The notes: generated by a model not told the origin, from the sequence alone. Positions 25,730-36,126 are shown, counted from the first letter of the stretch. The stretch: 64,000 bases of DNA from an uncultured Lachnospiraceae bacterium (GCA_947086895.1 CAMUAR010000005.1:28330-92329), one strand, 5' to 3'. Numbers and translations: made by a program.

Positions 25730-26629
25730 TCAACCCCTTCGTTTTTGTTTGGAAACTGTCTTGATCAAATCATTAAACAACTGTGCAATTCCCTTTTTCT
25801 CGGCAGTTTGCTGCTCATTTGGTCCATTGATATCGACCGCCAACTTTTTCAGCGCTCTGCCGACGTTAGAATCCGGCTCTGACAACACAACTGGCTTTTG
25901 CCGGATAATTGCCCTTGATGCCTGAGAATCCTGTGGTATCTCTCCAAGATACTCCAGTTCAAAGCTCAGAAACTTCGCCGCCACAACGGAGAGTTTTTCA
26001 AACAACTCTCTTCCCTCCCCAGCTCGCGCAACCCGGTTTGCGATAACTCGTATCCTTGTCTGCTCCATGGAAAACTCTGATTTTCGGTTTAATGTTTTTA
26101 GGAGGGCATAAGCATCCGTGATCGAAGTTGGCTCCGGCGTCGCAATCAGCAGTACCTCCGTACTCGCCGCCACAAACTCCAAGACACTATCCGCAATTCC
26201 TGCTCCGGTATCAATCAACACAATATCTGCGAGTTCATCCAGCTCCGCCAGCCTCATTGTAAGATTTACAATCTGTTCTCTCGACATCATTGTCAGCTCA
26301 TGAATACCAGATCCACCGGAAATAATTCCGATATTTTCCGGACCTCTTGTGATAATATCACTGACACTTTTTCCTCGAAACATTACATCCGCCAGATTAT
26401 ACTCTGGTCTTATTCCAAGCATTACCTCAATATTTGCCAGCCCGAAATCCGCATCCAGAATTGTGACACGGTTTCCGGCTTTTGCGAGTTCAATCGCCAA
26501 ATTGACTGATATGCTCGTCTTTCCTACCCCGCCTTTTCCGCTCGTCACCGTGATCACCCGCGCAGCACTGATTGGCGGATTGTTATTCTGTTTGACAAGC
26601 TTCCTCAGCTGTTCTGCCTGATCCATCAT
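25730..26629 (-). CDS. flhG: FlhG/YlxH MinD-like ATPase
   Basis: 299 residues, deviant Walker A ATPase that works with FlhF to set flagellar number and place. The P-loop [16 protein letters not shown] is at about 30-45, followed by [10 protein letters not shown] and DTGAGI (switch II). The start at ATG 26629 overlaps the flhF stop by four bases (translational coupling). The C-terminus is of usual length and may include the amphipathic helix that binds membrane. Confidence 0.94.
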   Translation of the reverse strand: MMDQAEQLRKLVKQNNNPPISAARVITVTSGKGGVGKTSISVNLAIELAKAGNRVTILDADFGLANIEVMLGIRPEYNLADVMFRGKSVSDIITRGPENIGIISGGSGIHELTMMSREQIVNLTMRLAELDELADIVLIDTGAGIADSVLEFVAASTEVLLIATPEPTSITDAYALLKTLNRKSEFSMEQTRIRVIANRVARAGEGRELFEKLSVVAAKFLSFELEYLGEIPQDSQASRAIIRQKPVVLSEPDSNVGRALKKLAVDINGPNEQQTAEKKGIAQLFNDLIKTVSKQKRRG

Positions 26630-27798
26630 TCGCTGCCTCCTAACAACTGCTTTGCCACATTCTGTGGGTCAATCACGCTGATATCATCTGGTACATTCTG
26701 CCCAAAAGTTGCATAGGAAAGCGGTGCTCCTGTTTTCATATGAAGATTTAATATATTTCCTATGCTTCCAGTCTCGTCCAGTTTCGTAAATATCAGAGAA
26801 TAATCGGTAATCTGTGAATAAATATCCGTAATTCTCAATAAATCTCTGTACTTTGTTGTGGCACTTAAAACAAGATAAACTTCCCTGTGTTCTGGCGGCA
26901 CTGTGTTGAGAAGCTGCTCTAAATCGTCCCGCTGCTCCCTGTTTTTATGAGATCTGCCCGCCGTGTCAACAAGGATAACATCATAGTCTCCCGCCTGATT
27001 TCTCGCCTCTGCAACCTCATCGGCGGAATAAATCACACGCAGAGGAATATCTAAAATATTTGCATAGGTTGTCAGCTGCTCCACCGCGGCAATCCGGTAT
27101 GTGTCCGCCGTCATCAGCGCAACCTTTTTTTTCTGATTCATTTTTAACATCGATGCGATCTTTGCGATTGTTGTTGTCTTTCCAACTCCAGTTGGTCCAA
27201 CAAAAAAAATATATTTCACCTGGTTGTCATCAAGCTCAATTGTTTTGATCTGCCCTAATTTTAACACAAGCTTCTGATACATGCTCATCAAAATATTGTT
27301 GACGCCTGCATTTTTTTTCAGCTTGTTCTCAATCTCCCCGATCACTTGATTCGCATACTGCTCATCAACCTCGTTCGCAACCATCTGATTATAAATTAAC
27401 TGCATACAGGCGATATTGGAATCGTCCTCATCTTCTTCCCCCGCTTGCCTCATGTCGTCCTCCCCCTGTTTCCGTGAATGCTCCGACATCTGGTTTTCCA
27501 GCATATCCTGCAGCTTGTCAAGCTTCTGCTCAATCGCTGTCTCTGGCTTATAAACGACCGCTGGCTCTTCATCATAGATAATGTCTGGATTGCGCTTTGG
27601 CGCTTCCTTTTTTGACTGATAGACAATATTTTCATCCAGCGCTGCTGTTATCTCAACCGTCGTTTTTCGGAAAAGCTTGTAAATACCTTTTGGGGCATTT
27701 GTCTTGACATTCATCACGACCGCATCCGCGCCAAGTTCTTCCTTAGCAAGCATAATAGCCTCCTTTTCTGTACCAGCTGTAAACTTTTTGATTATCAT
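26626..27798 (-). CDS. flhF: Flagellar biosynthesis GTPase FlhF
   Basis: 390 residues, SRP-type GTPase. An N-terminal basic/variable B region (1-130) precedes the N and G domains with [15 protein letters not shown] (P-loop), DTAGRSHKN (G3) and TKLDETGS (G4). FlhF promotes flagellar assembly at the membrane and is stimulated by FlhG, whose gene overlaps it. ATG 27798 lies one base after the flhA stop, so translation is coupled. Confidence 0.95.
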   Translation of the reverse strand: MIIKKFTAGTEKEAIMLAKEELGADAVVMNVKTNAPKGIYKLFRKTTVEITAALDENIVYQSKKEAPKRNPDIIYDEEPAVVYKPETAIEQKLDKLQDMLENQMSEHSRKQGEDDMRQAGEEDEDDSNIACMQLIYNQMVANEVDEQYANQVIGEIENKLKKNAGVNNILMSMYQKLVLKLGQIKTIELDDNQVKYIFFVGPTGVGKTTTIAKIASMLKMNQKKKVALMTADTYRIAAVEQLTTYANILDIPLRVIYSADEVAEARNQAGDYDVILVDTAGRSHKNREQRDDLEQLLNTVPPEHREVYLVLSATTKYRDLLRITDIYSQITDYSLIFTKLDETGSIGNILNLHMKTGAPLSYATFGQNVPDDISVIDPQNVAKQLLGGSE

Positions 27799-27799
27799 G

Positions 27800-29833
27800 T
27801 TATGCTGTCACCATCCCTACTGATTGTAATTCTACATTGGATTCTATCTCATTGTAGGATACCACGATCAAATCCTGGAAGTAATCTTTCGTCAACCGCT
27901 TAAAATACATACGCACAATCGGAGAAGTGACAATAACCGGGTTTTTCCCAAGATTTTCCAATTTTCCAACTTCTGACTCTACAGACTTCATAATCCTCTG
28001 GGTACGATCTGGATCAATCGCGAGATACGCACCCTGCTCAGTCTGTTTCACGCTCCCCATAATCTCCTGTTCAATTTTTGGATCAAGAGTCACGACGCTT
28101 GTCATCTCACCGCCAGGAAAATACTTGTTGGAGATTGCACGTTTTAAACTCTGCCGCACGTACTCTGTAAGAACATCTGTGTCCCGTGTTGTCGGCGCAT
28201 AATCAGCTAACGTTTCAAATATTGTAATCAAATCGAGAATAGATATGCCTTCACGCAGCAAATTCTGCAAAACTTTTTGTATTTCTCCGACTCCGAGAAG
28301 CTTTGGCACAAGTTCTGTGATCAAAGTCTGGTTTGAATCCTGCACATTGTTGATTAGGTTCTGTACATCCTGGCGTGTCAAAAGCTCATCAAGATGGCTG
28401 CTGATTACCTGAGTCAAATGAGTTGCAATGATCGACGGCGGATCTACAACGGTATAACCATAAGATTCCGCGCGCTCGCGCTGCCCTTCTGTAATCCAGA
28501 TTGCAGGCAGATGATACGACGGCTCAAATGTAGGAATACCAGTAATCTCCTCCTCGACATACCCAGGGTTCATCGCCATATAATGATCGAACAAGATCTC
28601 GCCGTCACTCACTGGAATCCCCTTAATTTTAATTACATACTGATTCGGATTTAACTGAATATTGTCGCGCAGACGAATCGTCGGTACAACACAGCCAAGT
28701 TCCAGAGCAATCTGTCTTCGTATCATAACAACGCGGTCAAGCAAATCTCCGCCCTGATTCACATCGGCAAGAGGAATAATACCATAGCCAAACTCAAGTT
28801 CAATCGCATCGACATGCAACAGCGACGTGACATTCTCTGGTCTTCGAATCTCCTCGGCACTCGTCTCTTCGACACCTGCTTCTGCCTCGACTTCCTTGAT
28901 CTTTGTACGCCTTTTAATCACTTGAGCCGTAGCCAAAAATGCAGAACCGTAAGGCACAAAAATATACCATGGCAGCGGGGTAAACAGCCCTAAAAATACC
29001 ATACTTCCGCCAACCATATAAAGCACTTTTGGAATAGAAAATAACTGTGTGACAAGCAAATCTCCGATATCTGCTTCCTTGGATACTTTTGTAACCAAAA
29101 TACCAGTTGCAAGCGAGATCATCAGCGACGGAATCTGACTGACAAGACCGTCTCCAATTGTTAAAATTGCATATTTGCTCAGTGCATCCGTCGCGGTTAA
29201 ACCGCTGCGCGTCATTCCCATCACAACACCGCCGACAATATTGATCACGGTGATAATCAAGCCCGCCGTCGCATCTCCCTTTACGTACTTTGTAGCACCG
29301 TCCATAGAACCGAAAAATGCAGATTCTTCCTGAATCTTTTCGCGGCGTTCTTTTGCCTGCTGGTCTGTGATTGCTCCAGTATTCAAATCTGCGTCGATCG
29401 CCATCTGCTTGCCTGGCATCGCGTCAAGTGTAAATCTCGCCGTCACTTCCGACACGCGCTCAGATCCCTTATTGATCACAAGAAACTGGACAATAACAAG
29501 AATAATAAAGACAATCATGCCGACAACCGGATCGCCGCGCCCAACAAAATTTCCAAACTGAGTAACGACATTTCCCGGATCACCTGTTGTAAGAATCAGC
29601 TTTGTCGAAGAGACATTGAGCGCAATGCGGAATGTCGTTGTGAAGAGCAGGATTGTCGGGAACGTAGACATATTCAGCACTTCCTGAGAAAAAAGCGCAT
29701 TGAACAGGATAATCATTGCGATTGAGATATTCAGCGCAAGCATCACGTCAAGCAGCGTCGAGTTCATCGGCACGATCAAGAACACGATCGCGGCCAGTAT
29801 GTATATACCAATCGCAAAATCTGCTTTTTTCAT
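27800..29833 (-). CDS. flhA: Flagellar export gate protein FlhA
   Basis: 677 residues, normal size. About eight transmembrane helices fill the N-terminal half (1-310), with the family FHIPEP-like cytoplasmic loop region (RFTLDAMPGKQMAIDADLN) around 155-175, followed by the large cytoplasmic domain that docks chaperone-substrate complexes. It forms the ring of the type III export gate with FlhB, FliP, FliQ and FliR encoded just upstream. ATG 29833 follows GGAGGGGG. Confidence 0.96.
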   Translation of the reverse strand: MKKADFAIGIYILAAIVFLIVPMNSTLLDVMLALNISIAMIILFNALFSQEVLNMSTFPTILLFTTTFRIALNVSSTKLILTTGDPGNVVTQFGNFVGRGDPVVGMIVFIILVIVQFLVINKGSERVSEVTARFTLDAMPGKQMAIDADLNTGAITDQQAKERREKIQEESAFFGSMDGATKYVKGDATAGLIITVINIVGGVVMGMTRSGLTATDALSKYAILTIGDGLVSQIPSLMISLATGILVTKVSKEADIGDLLVTQLFSIPKVLYMVGGSMVFLGLFTPLPWYIFVPYGSAFLATAQVIKRRTKIKEVEAEAGVEETSAEEIRRPENVTSLLHVDAIELEFGYGIIPLADVNQGGDLLDRVVMIRRQIALELGCVVPTIRLRDNIQLNPNQYVIKIKGIPVSDGEILFDHYMAMNPGYVEEEITGIPTFEPSYHLPAIWITEGQRERAESYGYTVVDPPSIIATHLTQVISSHLDELLTRQDVQNLINNVQDSNQTLITELVPKLLGVGEIQKVLQNLLREGISILDLITIFETLADYAPTTRDTDVLTEYVRQSLKRAISNKYFPGGEMTSVVTLDPKIEQEIMGSVKQTEQGAYLAIDPDRTQRIMKSVESEVGKLENLGKNPVIVTSPIVRMYFKRLTKDYFQDLIVVSYNEIESNVELQSVGMVTA

Positions 29834-29881
29834 TTTGTCCCCCTCCTTTCATATTCAAATCGCCATTCCTTGGCTTTGCTG

Positions 29882-31021
29882 CTAACCAGTCTTTCCCTGT
29901 AGACCGTACACATAAGCGAGCACTTCCGCTGTCATCTGATACAATTCTTCCGGGATTTCTTGTTCAAGATCAACATTGTAGTACAACATCCTTGCAAGCG
30001 GCTTGTTCTCCACAATCGGTATGCCATTGTCCTTTGCGGCTTCCTTGATCTTTGCGGCGACATAGTCCGCACCCTTTGCAACCAGAAGCGGCGCTGAAGC
30101 GACTTCCTTGTCATATTTTATCGCACATGCAAAGTGCGTTGGGTTTGTGATAACAACATCTGCCTCTGGAAGTCTCTGCATCATTCTGCGCTGAGACGCT
30201 TCCCGCATCTTCTGTCGAATGCGACCCTTGATCTGCGGGTCACCTTCCGTCTGCTTATATTCATCCTTCACTTCCTGTTTTGTCATCCTCATGTCCTTTT
30301 TAAACTTTCTCTTCTGGTAAAATAAATCCGCAAAACCGACGACGACAAACACCAGACTGATGCGCAGACCAAGATCGATAATTTCACTGCCAACAAGAAG
30401 CACTGGTACTTCAAGACTATCAAATTGGTACAAAACAAATATTTCCTGTACTTTATCCTTAATAAATGTATAAACAAGTATCAGGATAACCCCTATTTTC
30501 ACAATAGACTTGATAAGATCCATCACCTTGTCAAACGAAAAGATTTTCTTAAACCCGCTGATCGGATTGATTTTGCTAAGTTTTGGCATCAATGGTTTTC
30601 CTGTGACCTTCCATTTGACCTGCGCAACATTCGACAAAAATGCAATCAAAAACGCAAACGCCATAAACGGAAACGCTGCCAGTAAAATCTGAATTATCGC
30701 ATCCTGCAGCAAAGTTGCTATCACATTCTGATCAACCGTGTCCAGAGCCACCCTTGAAATTGCCTGGTAACTGCCGGAAAACAAGGTGAGAAAACGACTT
30801 CCAACCATTCCGACAAAAGCTTTAAGGGCTAAAAACAATCCTGTTAAACTAAGTGCTGTCGTCAACTCTTGGCTCTTGGAAACCTGACCTTCTTTTCGGG
30901 CATCCTCCAACTTTTTTGTTGTTGCTTCCTCGGTCTTTTCCCCGCCCAATCCTTCCTTGGCAAAGAACTGCAGCCGAATCTTTCGATATTGACCGCCGTT
31001 CTCCTGCCGCAGTACCACCAT
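29882..31021 (-). CDS. flhB: Flagellar export switch protein FlhB
   Basis: 379 residues. Four transmembrane helices lie in the N-terminal part, followed by the cytoplasmic domain with the autocleavage motif NPTH (in VVITNPTHFACAIKYD), which switches export from hook to filament substrates. I place the start at ATG 31021 with GGAAGGGGG upstream; a GTG at 31039 overlapping the fliR stop is less well placed. N-terminal YRKIRLQFFAKEGLGGEKTE precedes the conserved EEATTKKLEDARKEGQV. It is encoded between fliR and flhA as usual. Confidence 0.95.
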   Translation of the reverse strand: MVVLRQENGGQYRKIRLQFFAKEGLGGEKTEEATTKKLEDARKEGQVSKSQELTTALSLTGLFLALKAFVGMVGSRFLTLFSGSYQAISRVALDTVDQNVIATLLQDAIIQILLAAFPFMAFAFLIAFLSNVAQVKWKVTGKPLMPKLSKINPISGFKKIFSFDKVMDLIKSIVKIGVILILVYTFIKDKVQEIFVLYQFDSLEVPVLLVGSEIIDLGLRISLVFVVVGFADLFYQKRKFKKDMRMTKQEVKDEYKQTEGDPQIKGRIRQKMREASQRRMMQRLPEADVVITNPTHFACAIKYDKEVASAPLLVAKGADYVAAKIKEAAKDNGIPIVENKPLARMLYYNVDLEQEIPEELYQMTAEVLAYVYGLQGKTG

Positions 31022-31038
31022 CTTTTTGCCCCCTTCCA

Positions 31039-31806
31039 CTAATGCAGATATGGTATTGTCGATTTCAGCATCTTGTACATTTCATCAAAAATTGCATCGG
31101 AAATCGCATCCAGCCGCAAAGTGACAACTGCCAGCACCGCCAGCCCGACCAGTACTTTTAACTGCATACCAATCACAAACATATTCATCTGCGGCGCCAC
31201 TTTTGCCAAAATTGCAAGAACGGTATTAACAATCAGAATTGCCGCGAATACTGGAAGCGCAATTCGAAAACCAATAAAACAAAAATCTATAATAAACTGG
31301 AGTGCCAACTTGTAAATTTCTGGTCGCAGCACCGCACCATCCAACGGAATCACCTGAAAAGAATCGGTAAGCGCACTGATAATATAGTAATGCAGCCTTG
31401 TTACAAGCAGGATCAGCATAACTGCGTAATTAAAAATATTGGATGTCAATGACACTGTCATACGAGTTGTGGGATCATATTCTGTAGCCATAGAAAAGCC
31501 AATTTGCATATCAACTACCTGCCCGGTAAAACTTAAGATATACGTGCAGATATTAGCAAAAAAACCCATAACAAGCCCTGCTATGGTATTGGTCGCAACC
31601 ATCATCAAAAAACCTATCGCTCCTTCATACTGAAGCGGCTGATAGGACAACAATGTGAACACCAGATATGACAACACAGCAGACAATCCGATCTTCACCC
31701 TCTGCGGGACAGACCCGATGCTAAAAAACGGCGCAGTATAGATAAAAGCAGAAATCCGTGCTATAATCATCAGGAAAAACTCAAATTGTTCCACTGTAAA
31801 TGTCAT
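31039..31806 (-). CDS. fliR: Flagellar export protein FliR
   Basis: 255 residues, integral membrane component of the export gate with about six helices. It carries the FliR-type segment ARISAFIYTAPFFSIGSVPQ near the N-terminus (here given by its core). It assembles with FliP and FliQ into the helical pore. ATG 31806, 38 bp after fliQ. No anomaly seen. Confidence 0.94.
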   Translation of the reverse strand: MTFTVEQFEFFLMIIARISAFIYTAPFFSIGSVPQRVKIGLSAVLSYLVFTLLSYQPLQYEGAIGFLMMVATNTIAGLVMGFFANICTYILSFTGQVVDMQIGFSMATEYDPTTRMTVSLTSNIFNYAVMLILLVTRLHYYIISALTDSFQVIPLDGAVLRPEIYKLALQFIIDFCFIGFRIALPVFAAILIVNTVLAILAKVAPQMNMFVIGMQLKVLVGLAVLAVVTLRLDAISDAIFDEMYKMLKSTIPYLH

Positions 31807-31844
31807 CGCAAAACTTCAGATCCTTCCTTAAACCAACAAAAATT

Positions 31845-32117
31845 CTAACCTTTAAGAAAATACGGCAGGTTTTCCATCAAATAGCTGAAAAATTCTACTA
31901 CAGAATTTAAAATCCATCTGCCGCACAACATAATCGTCAAAAAAATTCCCAAAAGTTTTGGCACAAAGGTAAGCGTCTGCTCCTGAATCGAGGTCACTGT
32001 CTGTAGAATACTGATCACAAGACCTACAATCAGCGATACCAAAAGCATTGGCGCCGACACTTTAACAATCAAGAAAAGCGCCCGGTTGACAATCTCCATC
32101 ACTTGTGTCTCGTTCAT
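31845..32117 (-). CDS. fliQ: Flagellar export protein FliQ
   Basis: 90 residues with two transmembrane helices and the family pattern APMLLVSLIVGLVISILQT followed by QEQTLTFVPKL. Part of the FliPQR export pore. ATG 32117 lies directly behind GGGGGATTGA. Length is the family norm. Confidence 0.95.
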   Translation of the reverse strand: MNETQVMEIVNRALFLIVKVSAPMLLVSLIVGLVISILQTVTSIQEQTLTFVPKLLGIFLTIMLCGRWILNSVVEFFSYLMENLPYFLKG

Positions 32118-32149
32118 TCAATCCCCCCTTAACCGGAACATCTACCTCT

Positions 32150-32998
32150 TTACAAGCGGTGGAATGTCTTAATCAGCTCCCCAATAATCAGATTCCATCC
32201 ATCTGCCATAATAAAAAGCAATATCTTAAATGGCATGGAAATCGTCGTCGGAGGCAACATCATCATACCCATGGACATCAAGGTGGAGGCCACCACCATA
32301 TCAATGATAATAAACGGAATATAAATTATAAAACCGATGATAAATGCCATCCTCAGCTCACTGATAATAAACGCCGGTATCAGAACAGAAGTTGGACATT
32401 CATCACGACTCTCCAACGAGGAATATCCAGCGATTCTCAAAAACAGTTTTAAATCTTTTTCATCCGTCTCCTGGAACATAAACTCGCGCAGTGGTTTTAT
32501 TCCCCGCTCAAACGCTTCCTCCTGAGAGATCTCCCCCGCAGATAAAGGCTGAACGGCTTCTGTATTGATTTCACTAAACACAGGCGACATCAAAAACACG
32601 GTCAGAAACAGCGCCAGCCCAATCAAAACTTGATTTGGTGGCGTTGTCTGCATACCAATCGCCGTTCTTGCAAAATGCAGTACAACGATAATTCTTGTGA
32701 ACGACGTCACCATAATCAGGATGGACGGCGCAATCGAAATCACTGTGATCACCAAAAGCATCTGCAATGTTGACGTCAGTGATCCGCCCTCCCCTGTATT
32801 AATATAAAATGATAACTCTCCAGAGCTTTGATCTGTCAAACCATTGTCTGTCCCTGCATCGCCGGACACTGTACTGTCCGGCGCAGAAGCATAAGCTGTT
32901 TTTGGGACAGCAAAAAGAAAGGTTAATAGACACACTACAATGAAAAGCCCTGCAATAAACCATTTCTTATTTCTTTTAGAACAGACTTTACTCTTCAT
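32150..32998 (-). CDS. fliP: Flagellar export protein FliP
   Basis: 282 residues with a cleavable-type signal peptide (KKWFIAGLFIVVCLLTFLF, cleavage near AYAS) followed by the FliP core: SIAPSILIMVTSFTRIIVVL and TPPNQVLIGLALFLTVFLM. It forms the pore with FliQ and FliR. I chose ATG 32998, which overlaps the fliO stop by 11 bases with AAGG upstream; a TTG at 33007 is possible. The family is well conserved, so the assignment is firm. Confidence 0.95.
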   Translation of the reverse strand: MKSKVCSKRNKKWFIAGLFIVVCLLTFLFAVPKTAYASAPDSTVSGDAGTDNGLTDQSSGELSFYINTGEGGSLTSTLQMLLVITVISIAPSILIMVTSFTRIIVVLHFARTAIGMQTTPPNQVLIGLALFLTVFLMSPVFSEINTEAVQPLSAGEISQEEAFERGIKPLREFMFQETDEKDLKLFLRIAGYSSLESRDECPTSVLIPAFIISELRMAFIIGFIIYIPFIIIDMVVASTLMSMGMMMLPPTTISMPFKILLFIMADGWNLIIGELIKTFHRL

Positions 32999-33404
32999 GC
33001 GTATCAACCTTTACTTCTTTCTTGGTCTCTCCATCCAAAGGCTCCGTCTGCTTTTTTTTAAGGGCAGACAAGATCCCCTGAAAACTTGCAACACCTGGAG
33101 CGCTCTCCCTCCACCAAGTGATATCTTCCTTTTCCAGCTCAGAAACCATTGAGATGTTCTCTTTGCTGATTGCTATTACAAAATAGCGTTTTCCAATCTG
33201 TATAATCTGCAGGTATTTGTTCTGTGTAAGCCGAAATGTGTCCAGTACAAGGAAATTACTGTTTTTCTGTTGGGCAAGCTGCTTTGCGCCCACAAATCTT
33301 GTGACGAAATAGCAGGCGGCTACCACAATAATAAAGACGACCACCATGCCGATCAACTGCAAAGTACTTGTATATCTCGTACCCTCCGCGACCAAAAACA
33401 ACAT
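32988..33404 (-). CDS. fliO: Flagellar protein FliO
   Basis: 138 residues, short form. One transmembrane helix (about 15-38) and a cytoplasmic domain with RLTQNKYLQIIQIGKRYFVI, the FliO/FliZ signature. It helps to stabilise FliP during pore assembly. The start may be ATG 33404 or the following TTG 33401; GAGGAG stands upstream of both. The C-terminus overlaps fliP. Confidence 0.88.
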   Translation of the reverse strand: MLFLVAEGTRYTSTLQLIGMVVVFIIVVAACYFVTRFVGAKQLAQQKNSNFLVLDTFRLTQNKYLQIIQIGKRYFVIAISKENISMVSELEKEDITWWRESAPGVASFQGILSALKKKQTEPLDGETKKEVKVDTHEE

Positions 33405-33427
33405 TCCTCTCCTCTTTCTAACACCAA

Positions 33428-33790
33428 TTAGCCGATTGCTTTCTTAACTGCTTCAAGGACACGATCTGGCTGAAACGGCTTTACAATAAAGTCTTTTGCT
33501 CCAGACTGAATCGATTCAATAACCATCGCCTGCTGACCCATCGCAGAACACATAATAATATTCGCTGATGGATCGCCCGATTTAATCTTCTTCAATGCCT
33601 GAATACCATCCATTTCCGGCATGGTAATATCCATCATAACAAGATCTGGCTTTGTTTCATTATATTTCTCCACCGCCTTAAGTCCGTTCTCTGCTTCCCC
33701 AACGATCGTATAGCCGTTTTTTGTCAAAATGTCTTTGATCATCATCCGCATAAATGCTGCATCGTCACAAATTAAAATATTCTTTGCCAT
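33428..33790 (-). CDS. cheY: Chemotaxis response regulator CheY
   Basis: 120-residue single receiver domain: Asp9/Asp10 (ICDDAAF), phospho-acceptor Asp54 (LVMMDITMPEMDG), Thr/Ser (MCSAMG) and Lys (FIVKPFQ). It carries phosphate from CheA to FliM and FliY at the switch. Its gene lies between fliY and fliO, the same place as in Bacillus, so it is the motor CheY rather than a stray receiver. ATG 33790 follows AGGAGA. Confidence 0.95.
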   Translation of the reverse strand: MAKNILICDDAAFMRMMIKDILTKNGYTIVGEAENGLKAVEKYNETKPDLVMMDITMPEMDGIQALKKIKSGDPSANIIMCSAMGQQAMVIESIQSGAKDFIVKPFQPDRVLEAVKKAIG

Positions 33791-33838
33791 AACCTATCTC
33801 CTCTTTTATAATTTTCATCAGTTACCTTTGATAGAACA

Positions 33839-35074
33839 TTATTTATCTTTCACGATTTCTGTCACACGAATGCCGAACGCCTCCTCAATCACGACGACCT
33901 CACCTTTTGCGACATACTTTCCATTGACAAGAACATCGATTGGTTCACCTGCCAACCGATTTAATTCTATGATAGTACCAGGTGAAAAGTCAAGTATTTC
34001 TTTTATTGATTTGCTTGTCCTGCCAAGCTCAACCGTAACCTCAAGCGGGACATCGAGCAAAAGGTCAATATGCTCCGTTTGAAGAAGAGGACTTCCCGCC
34101 ATCATAAATGGCTGGAATTGCGCAGGAGCGATATTGACTTCCTGTGGCTGATACATTCCCATCTGTCCATTTGGCATCATACCCATCTGAGGTTGGTACA
34201 TCATCTGTCCATTTGGCATCATACCCATCTGAGGTTGGTACATCATCTGTCCATTTGGCATCATACCCATCTGAGACAACATATCATTCTGAGATGCCGC
34301 ATTCCCCTGCTGTTCTGCATCTTCATCATGAACATTAATGCTCTCTGCTTCCGATTCATCAACACCAGTATATTTGATAAACTGATGATACAAATCTCTT
34401 GCAAACTCAAACGGATATAACTGCATCAACTGACTGTTTACCAGATCGCCGATTTCCATGTGAAACGAAACTTTAACAAATCTTCCTTTCAAAAATTCAG
34501 CGATATCTGACCCATCAATAATATCATTCAAGTCAACAACATTGGCGCTTGGCGGACTGATATCAACCTTCTTTTCAAGCATTGAAGAAATCGAAGTTGC
34601 GGCGGAACCCATCATCTGATTCATCGCTTCACTGATCGCACTTAAGTGCAGCTCTGTCAGCTCTCCTGCCGTATTTGTCCCGTCGCCGCCCATCATCAAA
34701 TCTGTGATGATTTTAACATCTGTTTCTTTCAAGACAAGAATATTACTTCCGTCCAAACCCTCTTTATAATAAATCTGAATAAAAACGCATGGTTTATCAT
34801 AATTCTGGATCAAATCGTCCCACGTCGCGTAAGTAACAACTGGCGTTGTGATACTAACCCTTTGGTTTACAAGGGAAAACAGCGTTGTCGCAGCAGTCCC
34901 CATGCTGATATTAGAAATCTCACCAACCGCATCTTTCTCCGCATCGGTAAGCACCTCATCTGCATTTGAGACAGTCCCGGCAGTCGGCGCAGCATCCTGT
35001 GTCGGCGCATCACCGCCGCTGTCCATGCCAGTCAACAGTGCATTTATTTCATCTTGTGTCAACATACCATCCAT
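33839..35074 (-). CDS. fliY: Flagellar switch phosphatase FliY with a 14-residue repeat
   Basis: 411 residues. The N-terminal CheY-binding motif MLTQDEINALLTG is followed by a CheC-like phosphatase domain with both active-site copies (GEISNISMGTA and SEAMNQMMGSA), then a Met/Gln/Pro linker and the C-terminal FliN/SpoA domain (about 330-411). It forms the C-ring and hydrolyses CheY-P. The linker holds three near-identical 14-residue units (MGMMPNGQMMYQPQ), encoded at 34161-34276, that sit between the phosphatase and SpoA domains. ATG 35074 follows GAGGAGG. Confidence 0.95.
   Translation of the reverse strand: MDGMLTQDEINALLTGMDSGGDAPTQDAAPTAGTVSNADEVLTDAEKDAVGEISNISMGTAATTLFSLVNQRVSITTPVVTYATWDDLIQNYDKPCVFIQIYYKEGLDGSNILVLKETDVKIITDLMMGGDGTNTAGELTELHLSAISEAMNQMMGSAATSISSMLEKKVDISPPSANVVDLNDIIDGSDIAEFLKGRFVKVSFHMEIGDLVNSQLMQLYPFEFARDLYHQFIKYTGVDESEAESINVHDEDAEQQGNAASQNDMLSQMGMMPNGQMMYQPQMGMMPNGQMMYQPQMGMMPNGQMGMYQPQEVNIAPAQFQPFMMAGSPLLQTEHIDLLLDVPLEVTVELGRTSKSIKEILDFSPGTIIELNRLAGEPIDVLVNGKYVAKGEVVVIEEAFGIRVTEIVKDK
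34161..34276 (-). repeat. 42-bp tandem repeat in fliY
   Basis: Two exact copies of a 42-bp unit (34161-34202 and 34203-34244) and a third, partly diverged copy (34245 onward) encode MGMMPNGQMMYQPQ. The identity at DNA level points to a recent duplication and likely copy-number variation among strains. Confidence 0.9.
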
Positions 35075-35081
35075 GGCGTCC

Positions 35082-36062
35082 TCACTCCTCCTCCCTCAAT
35101 ATATTTGTCAGTTTCACTGCATAAGTGTCGGAGAACGACCCTGGCAATGCTGTGAATTTTTTTATGTTTCCGACATAAATATTCATCTCGTCATCTACCT
35201 TTGAATTTAGCTTTATAATATCACCCTTTTGCATATTTAACAAATCGTTTAATGAAATCGTACTCTTTCCCAACACTGCGCGAACCGGTATTCTGGCTCT
35301 GGCAATGGCCACTTCAATCGCATCTTTGTAACTTTTTTCATCCATTGTCTGCATCGATGCATACCAAAACTTTGTATTCAGCTTGTCGATAACACTTTCA
35401 ATTCCCGTGTACGGTATACAGACATTCATCATTCCTTCCACCTTACCGATCTTTACATTCATCGTAACAATCGCTGCCATATCGGTCGGTGAAATAATCT
35501 GGGCAAACTGCGAATTTGTCTCAATCCTTGTAAGCCGTGGATCAAGCTTTACAACATTCGCCCAAGGTTCTGACAAAAGGTTTGTAATTACTGTAAAAAT
35601 TCTCTCAATAATCACAAGTTCTATCTCCGTAAAGTCCCGCGCTTTCTCAAGTGGCAGCCCCTCACCGCCGAGCATTCGATCGACAATCGCATAGCCTACG
35701 TTTTGCGCCAGCTCGATCACAATGCTTCCCTCCAGCGGAGAAAAATCAACGATCCCAAGCAGCACTGGGTTTGAGAGTGCGTTTGTGAATTCCTGATAGA
35801 TCACTGCCTCGGAATTCATAACTTCGATGGAGACGTTTTTTCTCAAGTATCCCGGCAAATTTGTAGAAAGCAACCGTCCAAAATGTTCGAAAATATTTTC
35901 GAGCGTTCTCAAGTGCTCTTTTGAAAATTTGGAGGGACGCTGAAAATCGTAATTTTTAACCGATTTTTCACCATTGTCTTTAAATTCATCTGCGTCTAGC
36001 TCCCCGTTGCTTAACGCGGCGAGGAGGTTATCTATTTCGCTTTGTGATAAGACATCGCCCAT
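35082..36062 (-). CDS. fliM: Flagellar switch protein FliM
   Basis: 326 residues. The N-terminal CheY-P docking motif LSQSEIDNLLAAL is followed by the middle domain with DYALP-like folds (EHLRTLENIFEHFGRLLST) and the C-terminal SpoA domain. It receives the chemotaxis signal and joins FliG to FliY. ATG 36062 with GAGGT upstream, and a 7-bp gap to fliY. Family length is normal. Confidence 0.96.
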   Translation of the reverse strand: MGDVLSQSEIDNLLAALSNGELDADEFKDNGEKSVKNYDFQRPSKFSKEHLRTLENIFEHFGRLLSTNLPGYLRKNVSIEVMNSEAVIYQEFTNALSNPVLLGIVDFSPLEGSIVIELAQNVGYAIVDRMLGGEGLPLEKARDFTEIELVIIERIFTVITNLLSEPWANVVKLDPRLTRIETNSQFAQIISPTDMAAIVTMNVKIGKVEGMMNVCIPYTGIESVIDKLNTKFWYASMQTMDEKSYKDAIEVAIARARIPVRAVLGKSTISLNDLLNMQKGDIIKLNSKVDDEMNIYVGNIKKFTALPGSFSDTYAVKLTNILREEE

Positions 36063-36126
36063 CGTACTACCTCTATTCTCATAATTATAAAATTATGCGA
36101 CTAATTTCTAAATTCCAGGTAACAGT

